Notes under the pieces: model-generated | The model's database searches: none | Told to the model about the DNA's origin: nothing | The model's input: the letters and a program-made list of their open reading frames with translations, nothing else | Translations under genes and position numbers: made by a program | Shown: one piece after another, positions 44,898 to 54,354 of the stretch | Position numbering within the stretch: the first letter of the stretch is position 1 | Layout of the letters: each line of letters begins with the position of its first letter | DNA from: Cytophagales bacterium Alg240-R148 | Lineage (GTDB): Bacteria; Bacteroidota; Bacteroidia; Cytophagales; Cyclobacteriaceae | Direction of reading: 5' to 3' | Assembly (NCBI GenBank): GCA_900537185.1 | Contig: LS999830.1 | Location: 235,440 to 299,439 of the forward strand | Length of the DNA: 64,000 bases

Positions 44898-45965
44898 CTA
44901 TTCTGTTATTAATTTGTATTCGAAAGTGGGGTATCCGTTTTCTGCGTTATTGCCTCCTTTATAAGCCAAAAAGCGAACTTTGTAATGGTTGTTGTCTTGG
45001 TCTTGAACGATATAAGTAATGAAATCATATACTTCGTAAACCCCACTGCTGTGCGGTGCCAATATTTGAAGCCAGGTCCTGCCTAAGGCATCTGCCGAAG
45101 AAGAAGCTCCTAAGTCGTTAAAATCAGACAACTGCATTGTTTCATAACTGCCATCTTCCATTTCTTTTTGATTCTTTTCAGAAGCAGGGTCATCGTTTTG
45201 CTCCAAGTCTTTGAAAGGGTCGTGTTTGGCCACTTTAATGCCGTCATAATTGTTGGTCATGGCCGATGCAGCCAAGCGGTAAATATCACAATTGATGCCT
45301 GGTATGGCCCCCTTACCTAGGGCTGCACATGGAGCTCCAGTTCTTACAGAAACTGCTGACAACACAAAGTCCCATGCGTCTGGCTCTGCTGTTACGGACT
45401 CATTTTTTATAAGTGAAAAGAAGGTGAAATTCCCATCTCCTTTTGTAATCGTTTTGCTAGTTTCATTGCTTCCATCCAAATCTGCATATTGAATGCGCAC
45501 ACTGGTGGTTGAGGATGACGTTATCAGTACTTTTTTCTTTCCAAGGGCATTGCCATTGGCATCTACCCCTAAATCAACAATGTAGGCTTGGTTTATTTCC
45601 CATCCAGCTAGTGCTGTTTTACTCAAATCTCCGTCATCTGAATCGTAAACATACTCCAGTCCGTCGTCTGAAATAATATCGTTGTAGTTTTCTGCAGGTG
45701 TTGCTACTGCCACTTTTTTGGCTGAATTGGTTCTAATCGCATTTCCGTTATTTTCAAAGGCCAATTCCCAGGTGTTGACGCTAACTGTGGTTAATGTTCC
45801 TTCGCTTAAGTCAACATAAACCTGATTGGATAAGTCCGATCCCATGTTGGCAGTGAGTGTGGCGCCCAACTTTATATCCTGGATCGGATCGACAGTGTCT
45901 TTGCTACATCCTGCTATAAATAGCATTACCAGTAAACCAAAAAAGAGTTGTTTGTTCGTTTTCAT
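44898..45965 (-). CDS. hmuY: HmuY-like lipoprotein
   Basis: The 355-residue protein has a lipobox (MLFIAGCSKD) and the HmuY layout. It opens with VYVDLSEGTLTTVSVNTWELAFENNGNAIRT-type sequence near residues 50-80, a WDFVLSAVSVRTGAP segment mid-protein, and ends YKVRFLAYKGGNNAENGYPTFEYKL. HmuY proteins bind haem on the cell surface and hand it to HmuR. Which residues bind haem is unclear: several His are present near the C-terminal half (KHDPF, APHSSG, NHYKV). It starts 7 bases after hmuR stops. The ligand could be haem or another metalloporphyrin. Confidence 0.83.
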   Translation of the reverse strand: MKTNKQLFFGLLVMLFIAGCSKDTVDPIQDIKLGATLTANMGSDLSNQVYVDLSEGTLTTVSVNTWELAFENNGNAIRTNSAKKVAVATPAENYNDIISDDGLEYVYDSDDGDLSKTALAGWEINQAYIVDLGVDANGNALGKKKVLITSSSTTSVRIQYADLDGSNETSKTITKGDGNFTFFSLIKNESVTAEPDAWDFVLSAVSVRTGAPCAALGKGAIPGINCDIYRLAASAMTNNYDGIKVAKHDPFKDLEQNDDPASEKNQKEMEDGSYETMQLSDFNDLGASSSADALGRTWLQILAPHSSGVYEVYDFITYIVQDQDNNHYKVRFLAYKGGNNAENGYPTFEYKLITE

Positions 45966-45972
45966 TTTTTAA

Positions 45973-48300
45973 TTATTTAATAGAAAAGTTAATTTTGATA
46001 AAAATTGTTCTGCCCCAACTAATGGGGTAAAAAGGTTCCCTACCTGTTTGTAACACCAGGCCTTTGCTTCCTTCGCCTACCAAACTTATGTCGGTAACGT
46101 CCAAGACATTCTTCACTCCTGCTGTTGTAAATAATTTACCTTTTAAAAATGGCCTCGAAACACTAAAATCCATGGTGTGGTAATCGTCTAAAGTGACAAC
46201 TCCAATGCTGCCATCTTGATTTCTAGCGAATTCAGAAATTTGTCCATTGTATTTATAGAATAGATTAATTTTTGTACCCAGTTTTTTTAGAAAGTAGTTG
46301 GCATTGAGGTTGGCTTCGTAACTTGTATAGAAGCGGTCATCGGCTTCACTACCAGAACGGGCCAGTAGACCCAAACCTGGGTTAATGCGCAACCCATTTT
46401 GAAGCACTTGTTCAGAAGTTAGGTTGATGCCATAAGATTTGAAGTTGGGTATGTTGGCATAAACCCGTGCCACTGGTACCGTTTTGGGTACTTCGTCTGG
46501 TAAAGTAGACCGGTCTAAAATCTGGATCAGGTCGATTTTATTTTCAATTTTAGAAAAGAATACGGATGCCGTATAGGATGCAATTGATTTTTTATTGGTA
46601 GAACGCCAAGTAGCAGAAGCATTGAAATTGTTTCCAACCTCTGGTTTTAGTTCCTGGTTGCCCACAATGTAATGGTTGGCATCTATAAATTCATAGTAAA
46701 GTTCTCTTACGGAAGGTGTTCTAAAACCTTGCCCATAGGAAAGGCGCAAATCGAATTTTTTACCATTCGAATACAACAGATTTAATGAAGGCAATAAGGG
46801 TAAATTGGCATTAAGGAAATCAATTTCTTCGGTGTTATAGCTGTTGCTGTAGGTATACCGCAATGCCGGTTGTACCTTAATTTTTTCTCCAATAGGCAAC
46901 TCTAGAGCGGTAAAAAGACCCAATTCATTTACATTGCCCTTGGCATCCCCACTAATTCGACCACCCGAAGCACCGTTGAGAGAAACCTCATACCCAGCGG
47001 TAAGAAAGGCTCCTTTGTCTTTGTTTTTATCGCCATAAACATAAGTACCTCTAAAAGTCCATGTGGTAAAACGGGTGGTGTCGTGGTCTTCCATATTTGA
47101 ACTCAACCATTTCATGTCGGCTTCCACATCTTGCAAAAACCTTCTACTTCCTTGTTCAAATGTTGAAATGCCGTTAACTAGATTCAAATAGTGTTGGTCG
47201 GAAAACCTTGATTCTATTATAACCGCTGCATTGAGCCGGTCGGTATCGACATAATTGTCTCTGGCTATCTTGGATAGTCGTCCCGTTTTATTATTAAAGG
47301 CACTCGAGGCTTTGCCGTGGCTCACAGAATTTTGCCAAAGCTTGTCGATGGAGGCGGTAATATCTATTGATTTAATGGAAGTTTTAATTTTGGCGTTGGC
47401 CAAATATTGGGTCCTGGGTACCCAGTTTTCATTGCGTTCGCCAGTTGAAGAAAACCCATCAAATTGGTTCCTGGCCCCACCAAAACTCAATGATGTGTTT
47501 TCCCATCCCTTGGCTACTGATAAGTCAAAATTATATTGGCCCACCGTTTCATAATAACCACTAAGGTTGGTTATAAAATCACCTTCCGTATATGTTTTGG
47601 TGATAACATTTATAGTTCCAGCCAATGCATTGGTACCATACTGCACCGACAATGGACCTTCTACAATCTCAATGCGCTCAACATTGTTCATGTTAATTTG
47701 GCTCAGATCAAATTCACCTCCCGCTCCGTTGACCAATGGTACCCCATCCACTAACATTTTCACATTGGGTCCGGATATGCCTTGCATCACCAAGCGGGTA
47801 CCCAATACGTCGTCCTGAATGGTCTTTAAATTGAGTTGGGTTTGCAGAACATCACTTAAATTAACTGCACCCCTTGCTTCAATAATGTTGGCATCAATTT
47901 TTTTTACTTTGTATAAAGAACGTGCACTGGTGGTGGGTGCAAACGCACCTGTTACAACAACGCCTTCTAGCCCTAACACATCCTCTTCCATTTTAATTGT
48001 TCTATTGATTGTGCTTGGATGAAGCATTTGTACTACCTCAAAAAAACCGACATACCGTATGGTCACTTCTGTTGGTTCGACTATATTTAAAATGGCCATT
48101 CCATTTTTGTCTGTAACCCATCCTGTGGTCGTTTTAACTTGGGTTGGAACAATGGTAGCCCCAACCAAAGGGGTGCCATCGGTTTTGGACACTATTGTTA
48201 AAACGGTTTTGGTTTGAGCGCTTGATTCTATAAAGCTGATCATCGCAATAAAAAGGCAGCACAGCACAATCAGCCCATTGGCTTGTAAACTTAATTTCAT
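45973..48300 (-). CDS. hmuR: TonB-dependent receptor, HmuR-like
   Basis: About 775 residues. The signal peptide (MKLSLQANGLIVLCCLFIAM ... SAQ) supports the ATG at 48300; an upstream ATG at 48327 adds only nine residues. A carboxypeptidase-regulatory domain (residues 35-110) is followed by the plug (VGRLVMQGISGPNVKMLVDG-like part, then VEIVEGPLSVQYGTNALAG). A 22-strand barrel ends KINFSIK. It imports the substrate bound by HmuY across the outer membrane, powered by TonB. The order hmuR-hmuY-hmuS-T-U-V differs from the classical hmuY-hmuR order. It starts 161 bases after the stop of the DUF2946-like gene. Confidence 0.88.
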   Translation of the reverse strand: MKLSLQANGLIVLCCLFIAMISFIESSAQTKTVLTIVSKTDGTPLVGATIVPTQVKTTTGWVTDKNGMAILNIVEPTEVTIRYVGFFEVVQMLHPSTINRTIKMEEDVLGLEGVVVTGAFAPTTSARSLYKVKKIDANIIEARGAVNLSDVLQTQLNLKTIQDDVLGTRLVMQGISGPNVKMLVDGVPLVNGAGGEFDLSQINMNNVERIEIVEGPLSVQYGTNALAGTINVITKTYTEGDFITNLSGYYETVGQYNFDLSVAKGWENTSLSFGGARNQFDGFSSTGERNENWVPRTQYLANAKIKTSIKSIDITASIDKLWQNSVSHGKASSAFNNKTGRLSKIARDNYVDTDRLNAAVIIESRFSDQHYLNLVNGISTFEQGSRRFLQDVEADMKWLSSNMEDHDTTRFTTWTFRGTYVYGDKNKDKGAFLTAGYEVSLNGASGGRISGDAKGNVNELGLFTALELPIGEKIKVQPALRYTYSNSYNTEEIDFLNANLPLLPSLNLLYSNGKKFDLRLSYGQGFRTPSVRELYYEFIDANHYIVGNQELKPEVGNNFNASATWRSTNKKSIASYTASVFFSKIENKIDLIQILDRSTLPDEVPKTVPVARVYANIPNFKSYGINLTSEQVLQNGLRINPGLGLLARSGSEADDRFYTSYEANLNANYFLKKLGTKINLFYKYNGQISEFARNQDGSIGVVTLDDYHTMDFSVSRPFLKGKLFTTAGVKNVLDVTDISLVGEGSKGLVLQTGREPFYPISWGRTIFIKINFSIK

Positions 48301-48461
48301 ACTTGTTTGGTTGAGTCTAGTGACCAAAAAAAGGTGTAAAACCGGACTCTAAGAAGTCGTTTTTACTTATTGAAATACCAAAGCTGTTGTCATGGTACCC
48401 TACTTCCATACAGGCATAGGGCTACATCGTAATTAGAAAAAATGAAATTCGCCTTGGAGTC

Positions 48462-48806
48462 TTAAGAAGTAAAATTGGGAGGTCCTCTAAGGGTGGTAGA
48501 ATTGGACGTGGAAAACGTGGCAAATACTAGTAAAGATCCTTTGGCTAAAGGCAATTTTTTGATTGAAACTGTACCACCATAGATATGGATAAACGAGTCA
48601 TAGGTTAAATAAAGGTCGCAAAGGGAACAACTTTCTGAATCATTGTCAATTGTGATTTCAGCATGGCGCTCACTTTTATGATAAGCATACGCTTTCGAAT
48701 TTTTAGAATGACTGTGTTGTTGGTTGTGTATACCATAGAATAAAACTGGCAACACCAACAAGTAGAGGGCCATTAGTTTTACCAGTGTATGTATCAACGT
48801 TTTCAC
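48462..48806 (-). CDS. DUF2946-like exported metal-linked protein, first in hmu operon
   Basis: A 114-residue protein with an N-terminal hydrophobic segment (residues 5-25), a His-rich stretch (HNQQHSHSKN), the CxxC motif CSLCDLY (C60, C63) and the C-terminal LRGPPN, a tail I associate with the DUF2946 family. DUF2946 genes commonly flank metal-related TonB receptors. A second member with the same motifs heads the other operon (57897-58211). It lies directly downstream of two palindromic operator candidates and upstream of hmuR, so it is likely co-regulated. It may bind zinc or copper in the periplasm. Confidence 0.75.
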   Translation of the reverse strand: MKTLIHTLVKLMALYLLVLPVLFYGIHNQQHSHSKNSKAYAYHKSERHAEITIDNDSESCSLCDLYLTYDSFIHIYGGTVSIKKLPLAKGSLLVFATFSTSNSTTLRGPPNFTS

Positions 48807-48837
48807 AGAGGCGAAGGTAGAAAAATTATCGGTAAAC

Positions 48838-48874
48838 GCAACATTGTTGCATTAATATTGCAACAATGTTGCAA
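48838..48874 (-). promoter_or_regulatory. Tandem Fur-family-like operators of the hmu operon
   Basis: Two palindromes lie 22 bases apart centre to centre (48844 and 48866). The first is a perfect 13-bp GCAACATTGTTGC (48838-48850). The second is a perfect 17-bp TTGCAACAATGTTGCAA (48858-48874). Both have the 7-1-7 shape of Fur/Zur/Mur boxes and lie 32-68 bases upstream of the first gene. The same motif recurs at 58239-58259. Confidence 0.8.
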
Positions 48875-48937
48875 AATCTATCAAAATATGCTTCGTATTG
48901 TCCTACTTTGTATAGAGTCCTATTATTTAGTGCGTCG

Positions 48938-51166
48938 TTAAAACTGTTTTAAGAAGGTAACTTTTCCTATAAATTGTTGTTCCTGATAGGGTTTTTCTAA
49001 AGCATCTATTTTGGTATCGTTAAAAACTAAGTAGATAAAAGAAAGCGGCCGGTATTCCCAACTCGCTCTAACATTCCACCTTCCCCTATCATCAAATGTG
49101 TTGTACTGATAAAAAGCGGATAGTTGAATTCTAGGATTGAGAGCAAATCTTGAACCAATTGTGGTCAAATGTGTACTTAGGTTTTCCTTATTCACTCCCA
49201 AATTGTTCAATTGATTCCTTTCATAATCGAGGGTAAAAGAAGCATGCGGTATGGGGGCCACCCGAATGCCACCTTCTAATGTGCTCCTTTGGCCATTATA
49301 AAAGCCGCCCCAGTTGATACTTCCCGAGAGGGAAACTTTTGCAGATCGATCGGTATAAAAATTAACCTGTTGTCTGGTATAATAATACTGACCTTGGGGT
49401 ATTGGAATTCCCAATGGTGCGAAATCAAAGTTGATATTCTGCCAGGTTGGGAAAATGGCATATTGTAAAAAACTACCATCCGTAAAAAACAAATAAATTG
49501 GAAATAGGTAAATACGAGCTTGTTGAAATTTTTTTGGATTGGTATAATCATGGTAGAAATTAATGAAGGCTCCTGGGTCCAACCTTCTTATCCAGGGAAT
49601 TTTTTTGGGTCTCCAAATATAATACCCTCCAGGGTTGTGTTCTATAACATTTTTTTGATAAACAAAGCCCATTTCAGGGTTGTAATCTTCTGAAACAAAT
49701 TTTGATTCCCAGCCTACATAATATTTATTGGTGTTGCGACCGGCAAATAAGGTACCTGCAACACCCAAGCTATCGTTGGAATTATCTCTTGACCCAGACA
49801 ACATATAAGAAACACTCCATTCATCGGTTGGTCTAATAAACCCATCTAACGTTACCGTAGTATTGTTGTTTTGTTTGGTGTTTAAAGTCTCAGATTTTTC
49901 ATCCAAACGGTGCGTAACCATGATGCCAATGTTATTTTCTTTTCCGTAGTTTTGGAGGTAGCGCCCTACCATAAAATTGGCAGCAGCGGAATTATTGGAT
50001 CCTGCCTGGTTGATGTACATGCCTGCAATCGCTTGGTCTTCATTTCGCATGGTATACCGGCCTCCTGCATTAATTTTTGCAGGTTCCGCATTGAAATTTC
50101 CTTGCAGACCAATGGTTCGACTAAAGAAAGGCACAATGGATTGACCGCCTGCCCCAGCCCAAATACCTGAATTCTCGAGAAAAAACTGTCGCCTTTCAGG
50201 GAAAAATATATTGAACCGTTCCAAATTATTAACCGCCCTATCTACTTCTGCTTGAGCAAAGTCGGTATTAAATGTAAGGTCCAGTACCGAATTAGGATTG
50301 ATGGCCCATTTGATATCACCACCCATTTTAAATGCTCCATCACCGGTTTTGTTGCCATTTTCCTTTACTTCATCCAATTGATACAGCATAAAAGGTTCAA
50401 TCCTAACATTGGTGCTGGGCTTGGGCAACTCAATACCGACCAACTGAGCTGCGTAGGTCATTCGATAGGGAGAAAAAGACTGAGGTATGGCTGGAAATAC
50501 TGTTCTTTCATAATCGCGCCTGGCCAAGCGACTAAAGGTTATACCCCAGGATGCTGAAGTTCCAGGTTCCACTTCTTCATAGCGAAGAGATTTAAAAGGT
50601 ATAGCAAACTCAGCGAAATACCCCGAATCCGTTCTGTGGGTTCGAACAGACCACAAGGAATTCCATTCGTTGTCTCGGTTGCTATCATTAAAGGCCTGCA
50701 GGTCTTTTTGGTTGCCATAGGGTGTAGTTTGGTAGGAAACGCAGTACTGCTTTAAGTTTTGAGGATCCAACTGAACCATAAAAATGTCGTTTTCTCCTCC
50801 ATCAAAGTCCCTTCTCAAATCTTGTACCCTTGTTCCTTTTTTGCCAACCGAATCTGCACAAAACACCCCTACGTATAAGTTTTTTTCATCGAAAATTACG
50901 CGTACATCTGTCCTATAATTGTATTCCCCTCCCTGTCTGGGTTCCAATCGAAAAAAATCAACCGTCGGTTCTGCCATTTTCCATTCGGGCTCTAATAATT
51001 TTCCATCTACTTTAATCGTACCCTTTACTTTGGAAGCAATTACTTTAGGTGCAACAGCGGGAGGTGGAAAGTTGGAACCTTCCTGAGCAAACAGGGGTTG
51101 GTCCAACAAAAGAGTGGTTAGGACCAAACCAAACAATGCAGTTACTTTTAATAAAAAATGTGCCAT
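48938..51166 (-). CDS. DUF5916 outer-membrane protein with CBM9-like domain
   Basis: A 742-residue exported protein (signal ends near FAQ, residue 28). The N-terminal part (45-230) is a CBM9/cohesin-like beta-sandwich (KVDGKLLEPEWKMAEPTVDF). The rest is a long beta-barrel region with the DUF5916 signature WAINPNSVLDLTFNTDFAQA and FFPERRQFFLEN. The C-terminus is a typical strand ending KQF. Members are common in Bacteroidota and of unknown function, possibly outer-membrane transporters. It starts 14 bases after the CobW gene and may be read through from it. Link to metal uptake is by position only. Confidence 0.87.
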   Translation of the reverse strand: MAHFLLKVTALFGLVLTTLLLDQPLFAQEGSNFPPPAVAPKVIASKVKGTIKVDGKLLEPEWKMAEPTVDFFRLEPRQGGEYNYRTDVRVIFDEKNLYVGVFCADSVGKKGTRVQDLRRDFDGGENDIFMVQLDPQNLKQYCVSYQTTPYGNQKDLQAFNDSNRDNEWNSLWSVRTHRTDSGYFAEFAIPFKSLRYEEVEPGTSASWGITFSRLARRDYERTVFPAIPQSFSPYRMTYAAQLVGIELPKPSTNVRIEPFMLYQLDEVKENGNKTGDGAFKMGGDIKWAINPNSVLDLTFNTDFAQAEVDRAVNNLERFNIFFPERRQFFLENSGIWAGAGGQSIVPFFSRTIGLQGNFNAEPAKINAGGRYTMRNEDQAIAGMYINQAGSNNSAAANFMVGRYLQNYGKENNIGIMVTHRLDEKSETLNTKQNNNTTVTLDGFIRPTDEWSVSYMLSGSRDNSNDSLGVAGTLFAGRNTNKYYVGWESKFVSEDYNPEMGFVYQKNVIEHNPGGYYIWRPKKIPWIRRLDPGAFINFYHDYTNPKKFQQARIYLFPIYLFFTDGSFLQYAIFPTWQNINFDFAPLGIPIPQGQYYYTRQQVNFYTDRSAKVSLSGSINWGGFYNGQRSTLEGGIRVAPIPHASFTLDYERNQLNNLGVNKENLSTHLTTIGSRFALNPRIQLSAFYQYNTFDDRGRWNVRASWEYRPLSFIYLVFNDTKIDALEKPYQEQQFIGKVTFLKQF

Positions 51167-51180
51167 AATAAATTTTCTTT

Positions 51181-52176
51181 TTAATCCACCAATTCCATTT
51201 GATGCCTACCAAACATTTTCGCAAAAGCTTCCTTTTTTAAGCCTCGTCCAATAAAAACCAACTTCCCAGTTCTGTTGTTAGCGTTTTCCCATGGGGTTCC
51301 GTCTGTGGCAATAAAAGTGCTCCTGGCCGACTGTAAAATTACTCGATTGGGATAGTTGGGAATGGCAATAAAACCTTTTACACGGTAAACTTGGTCTCGG
51401 TACAAGTGTACTATTTTATTGAGGTCCAGTTGCAAGTGGTTTAAGTCCAACGGGTGGGGGAAAGTCAAGGTGAAAGTGGTGATTTTATGGCTGTTGTTCG
51501 CACCATGTTCGTGGTGGTGGTGTTCGGCCTTGGCCGACTTTGGCTCTATGGATTCTGACTTGATGGTACCCATGGACATAATTTTTTGAATCGGAAAATT
51601 TCCATGGTGGCCATATAAAAGCATTGCTTGTGGGTTAATACCAGCCAGCAATGCTTGCACTTTTATAAGCTTTGATTCGGACAAGGTGTCCACTTTATTA
51701 ACCAACAAAACATCCGCCACCGCTATTTGTCTTAAGGCTTCCTCTGCTACCTCCAACCAACCTTCTACTTTATCGGCGTCTATTAAACAACTTACTTGCT
51801 GCAATTCATAAGCTTTCTGAACTGCCGGGTTTTCTAGAAATACTTGAATGATGGAGGCAGGATCGGCAATTCCCGTCGTTTCTATGATCAACCGATCGTA
51901 TTGCTCTCGGCGTTTATGGGCCGCCTCGAGTACATCCATAAGGCCGTCTGCCAAGGTGCAGCAAAGACAACCAGCCGACAACTCCACTACTTCTTCTACC
52001 CCCTCCATAACCAAAGCGCCATCTACATTGGTAGCACCACATTCATTTTCTATTACAAAAATGCGTTCGGGCAATCGTTCTTTTATAAAGTGGTTTAAAA
52101 AAGTGGTTTTACCAGCTCCTAAAAATCCAGTGATGATGTGTACAGGGATTCTAACTCTATTGACAATGGCCTTCAT
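51181..52176 (-). CDS. COG0523 CobW-type metallochaperone GTPase
   Basis: A 331-residue GTPase with P-loop GFLGAGKT (17-24), CxCC metal motif CLCC (70-73), the acidic motif IETTGIADP and the NKVD guanine-specificity motif. A His-rich linker (EHHHHEHG) precedes a CobW C-terminal domain. COG0523 proteins load zinc or another metal into client enzymes, typically under zinc shortage. It is 14 bases upstream of the DUF5916 gene and 119 bases after the second GTPase gene. The ENE-C-GATNVD switch-like segment carries a Cys where many relatives have Phe. Confidence 0.88.
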   Translation of the reverse strand: MKAIVNRVRIPVHIITGFLGAGKTTFLNHFIKERLPERIFVIENECGATNVDGALVMEGVEEVVELSAGCLCCTLADGLMDVLEAAHKRREQYDRLIIETTGIADPASIIQVFLENPAVQKAYELQQVSCLIDADKVEGWLEVAEEALRQIAVADVLLVNKVDTLSESKLIKVQALLAGINPQAMLLYGHHGNFPIQKIMSMGTIKSESIEPKSAKAEHHHHEHGANNSHKITTFTLTFPHPLDLNHLQLDLNKIVHLYRDQVYRVKGFIAIPNYPNRVILQSARSTFIATDGTPWENANNRTGKLVFIGRGLKKEAFAKMFGRHQMELVD

Positions 52177-52295
52177 TCGTTTTTTTCATTTACCAAATAA
52201 GTTCGGTACATGGTTGAATTTATTTTACTAAAACATTTTTAGTTGCTTTCCTATATTTGTTGTTGCATCCAACAGAAACCATAAGTGGATGGGTT

Positions 52296-53522
52296 TCATA
52301 TCGGCCAGTCATCTTGATAAATCGAACCATCTTTCATTTTAACAACCTCAAAACCATTTAGTAGGCATTGGTCCAGATCTGATGTGATCTTTTCTTTATC
52401 CATATCCTGCCCAATAAACACGAGTTCCGTCATCCTGTCTCCCCAGTCAGTGTCCCATTTTGCCTGTATCATTTCTTGGTTTTCTAAATAAGACTCGCTT
52501 ACAGCCCGTTCTTTTAGAGGTACACTTGCCCACCACCTCCCAAAGACTTCTGCTTTAAGCGAGCCTCCGGCTTGGCTCCAAAGTATGGCATTATCTGGCC
52601 GTGAGGCCATCCAAAAGATGCCTTTGCTCCGGATGATGGTATTTGGAAAAGCTCGGCTCACGTAATTTAAAAATCGCTCCGGATGGAAAGGTTTTGCGTT
52701 GCGGTATACAAAGGAAGCTATTCCATACTCTTCAGTTTCTGGGCTGTGTGCAATTCCTTTTTGTGCTAATTCTAGTTCCTTTTGCCAACCAGCAGATTGT
52801 TCGGCATCTTCATAATCGAACATCTGGGTATTAAGAATCTCAGATGGGTCGATTTTGCTGTGGGTAGTTCGAATGAGTTTTGCTGCTGGGTTCAGTTTGT
52901 ATATAGTCTTTTCTAAAACACCCATTTGATCTTCAGAAACTAGGTCAGATTTGTTCAAAACAATCACATTCGCAAACTCCACCTGGTCGGTCAATAGATT
53001 GACAATGGACCTATCGTCTTCCTCATCATCGGTCATTTGTCTGTCGATGATGGTCTCTGCACTTGAAAAATCCTTAAAAAAATTGAAAGCATCTACCACT
53101 GTTACCATGGTGTCTAACCGGCTTATTTTACTCAAATCAAGCAATTCATCGCCGGTCGCAAAAGAAAAGGTTTGTGCCACTGGAATGGGTTCCGAAATGC
53201 CCGTGCTTTCTATTAGTAAATAATCAAATTTCTTCAGTTTAGCGAGTTTTGTAACTTCTACCATGAGATCTTCCCTAAGTGTGCAACAAATACAGCCGTT
53301 GCTCATTTCTACAAGTTTTTCATCCGTCCGGGATAGATTAACGCCATTCGCTACTAGCTTTTCATCAATATTGACTTCACTCATGTCATTGACAATTACT
53401 GCTACCCGCAAGCCTTCTCGGTTGTTGAGTATATGGTTGAGTAAGGTGGTCTTTCCAGCGCCAAGAAAACCACTTAGAATGGTCACTGGCAACTTGTTTT
53501 CTTTTGTAAATTGGTTCAACAT
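52296..53522 (-). CDS. COG0523 GTPase of the YciC/ZigA type
   Basis: A 408-residue GTPase with P-loop GFLGAGKT (18-25), [10 protein letters not shown]-like sequence ([10 protein letters not shown] near 45-54), CxCC motif CICC (77-80), ESTGISEP and NKSD. The C-terminal CobW_C domain is present. The [10 protein letters not shown] motif marks the YciC/ZigA branch, which is zinc-starvation induced in several bacteria. It is read with the CFFC-motif gene upstream (55 bases) and the second GTPase downstream. A role as metallochaperone for zinc under control of a Zur-like repressor is likely, by family and position. Confidence 0.9.
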   Translation of the reverse strand: MLNQFTKENKLPVTILSGFLGAGKTTLLNHILNNREGLRVAVIVNDMSEVNIDEKLVANGVNLSRTDEKLVEMSNGCICCTLREDLMVEVTKLAKLKKFDYLLIESTGISEPIPVAQTFSFATGDELLDLSKISRLDTMVTVVDAFNFFKDFSSAETIIDRQMTDDEEDDRSIVNLLTDQVEFANVIVLNKSDLVSEDQMGVLEKTIYKLNPAAKLIRTTHSKIDPSEILNTQMFDYEDAEQSAGWQKELELAQKGIAHSPETEEYGIASFVYRNAKPFHPERFLNYVSRAFPNTIIRSKGIFWMASRPDNAILWSQAGGSLKAEVFGRWWASVPLKERAVSESYLENQEMIQAKWDTDWGDRMTELVFIGQDMDKEKITSDLDQCLLNGFEVVKMKDGSIYQDDWPI

Positions 53523-53576
53523 GGAATCGTATTTTCTTTTGTTAATTGAGTTGATGTAAAAAGCGTTGAATAATAA

Positions 53577-53993
53577 TTATTCAATAATTGAGGCTTCCTC
53601 TAGAATGAAAACCAGGTGATCATAATCGTTTTTATTAAGCTTTAACCGGCCTTTTACAGTTATTATTTCATCGCCTTCTAATGGTTTTAGCTCTTTTATA
53701 AAGTTGACTTCAGCCACAGACTCTTGGCCCACGCCATTGCTACAAAAAAAACAGGAGGAATAAGTGAACTTGGAAAGAATGATGGTGTTACCATTCATTT
53801 TAAGGGGCAAGTAATGGCCAGTTAAAGTAATCTCCTGGCCATCCAACTTTTTTATTTTAGCATCAAAAGTGGGCACCTCTACTTCAGCTCCTAACTTTTC
53901 TTTCCATTCCCACTTAAATTTTGTGTTTTCGAATATTTCCCACCCTGATACCTGTCCAGAAATGGCCATAAATAAGCTAAGGAGCCACAACAT
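53577..53993 (-). CDS. Exported CFFC-motif (DUF3299-like) protein
   Basis: A 138-residue protein with a signal peptide (MLWLLSLFMAISGQVSG) and a beta-rich body containing ITLTGHYLPLKMNG, then LSKFTYSSCFFCSNG with a CxxC pair. This sequence resembles DUF3299-type proteins found in metal-related loci; function unknown. The gene overlaps the MerC-like gene by 17 bases, so it belongs to that transcript. It may be a periplasmic metal-binding factor. Confidence 0.7.
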   Translation of the reverse strand: MLWLLSLFMAISGQVSGWEIFENTKFKWEWKEKLGAEVEVPTFDAKIKKLDGQEITLTGHYLPLKMNGNTIILSKFTYSSCFFCSNGVGQESVAEVNFIKELKPLEGDEIITVKGRLKLNKNDYDHLVFILEEASIIE

Positions 53994-54354
53994 ACCGCTT
54001 CCATTTTAAATTTTGAACATGGGCGTATGCTATTACCATGGAGCCAGCAATTGTAAGCGTTAAGGAAACCCATGTAGTTACCACCGCCTCACCATTAACC
54101 AAAAGTAAAAACCCAGCTACATAAAGTACTGGTACGTAATGTTGCCGATGGGTAATAAATCCACCCAAAAAGGAAACTATTCCAATTACCAAGGCCAACC
54201 CGATGATGGTCCATTCGACCCATTCCTGGTTAATACTGCGCAATACCACATCCATTCCAAATAAAAGAAAAACAGGGATGGACAGGCAGTGCAGCAAACA
54301 TACAACGGAAGTACATATGCCAATTTTATCTAAAACATATTGTAGTTTGCTCAT
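53977..54354 (-). CDS. MerC-like metal transport protein
   Basis: A 125-residue membrane protein with four helices. The first carries CLLHCLSIP (C19, H22, C23), and a short HRQHYVP motif sits in the loop between helices two and three. This matches the MerC domain, whose members move mercury and, in other species, zinc or other soft metals. It overlaps the DUF3526 permease gene by four bases. In this context a zinc role is more plausible than mercury resistance, since merA/merP/merT genes are absent. Confidence 0.8.
   Translation of the reverse strand: MSKLQYVLDKIGICTSVVCLLHCLSIPVFLLFGMDVVLRSINQEWVEWTIIGLALVIGIVSFLGGFITHRQHYVPVLYVAGFLLLVNGEAVVTTWVSLTLTIAGSMVIAYAHVQNLKWKRYVVAP

Noticed and set aside
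48301-48461. Cobalamin riboswitch before the TonB receptor
   Set aside because: The 161-base leader lacks the expected conserved boxes; only short stems such as CCCTA/TAGGG are visible.
53977-54354. Mercury resistance operon from the MerC-like gene
   Set aside because: No merA, merP, merT or merR is present, and the context is zinc-type GTPases and an ABC-2 exporter.
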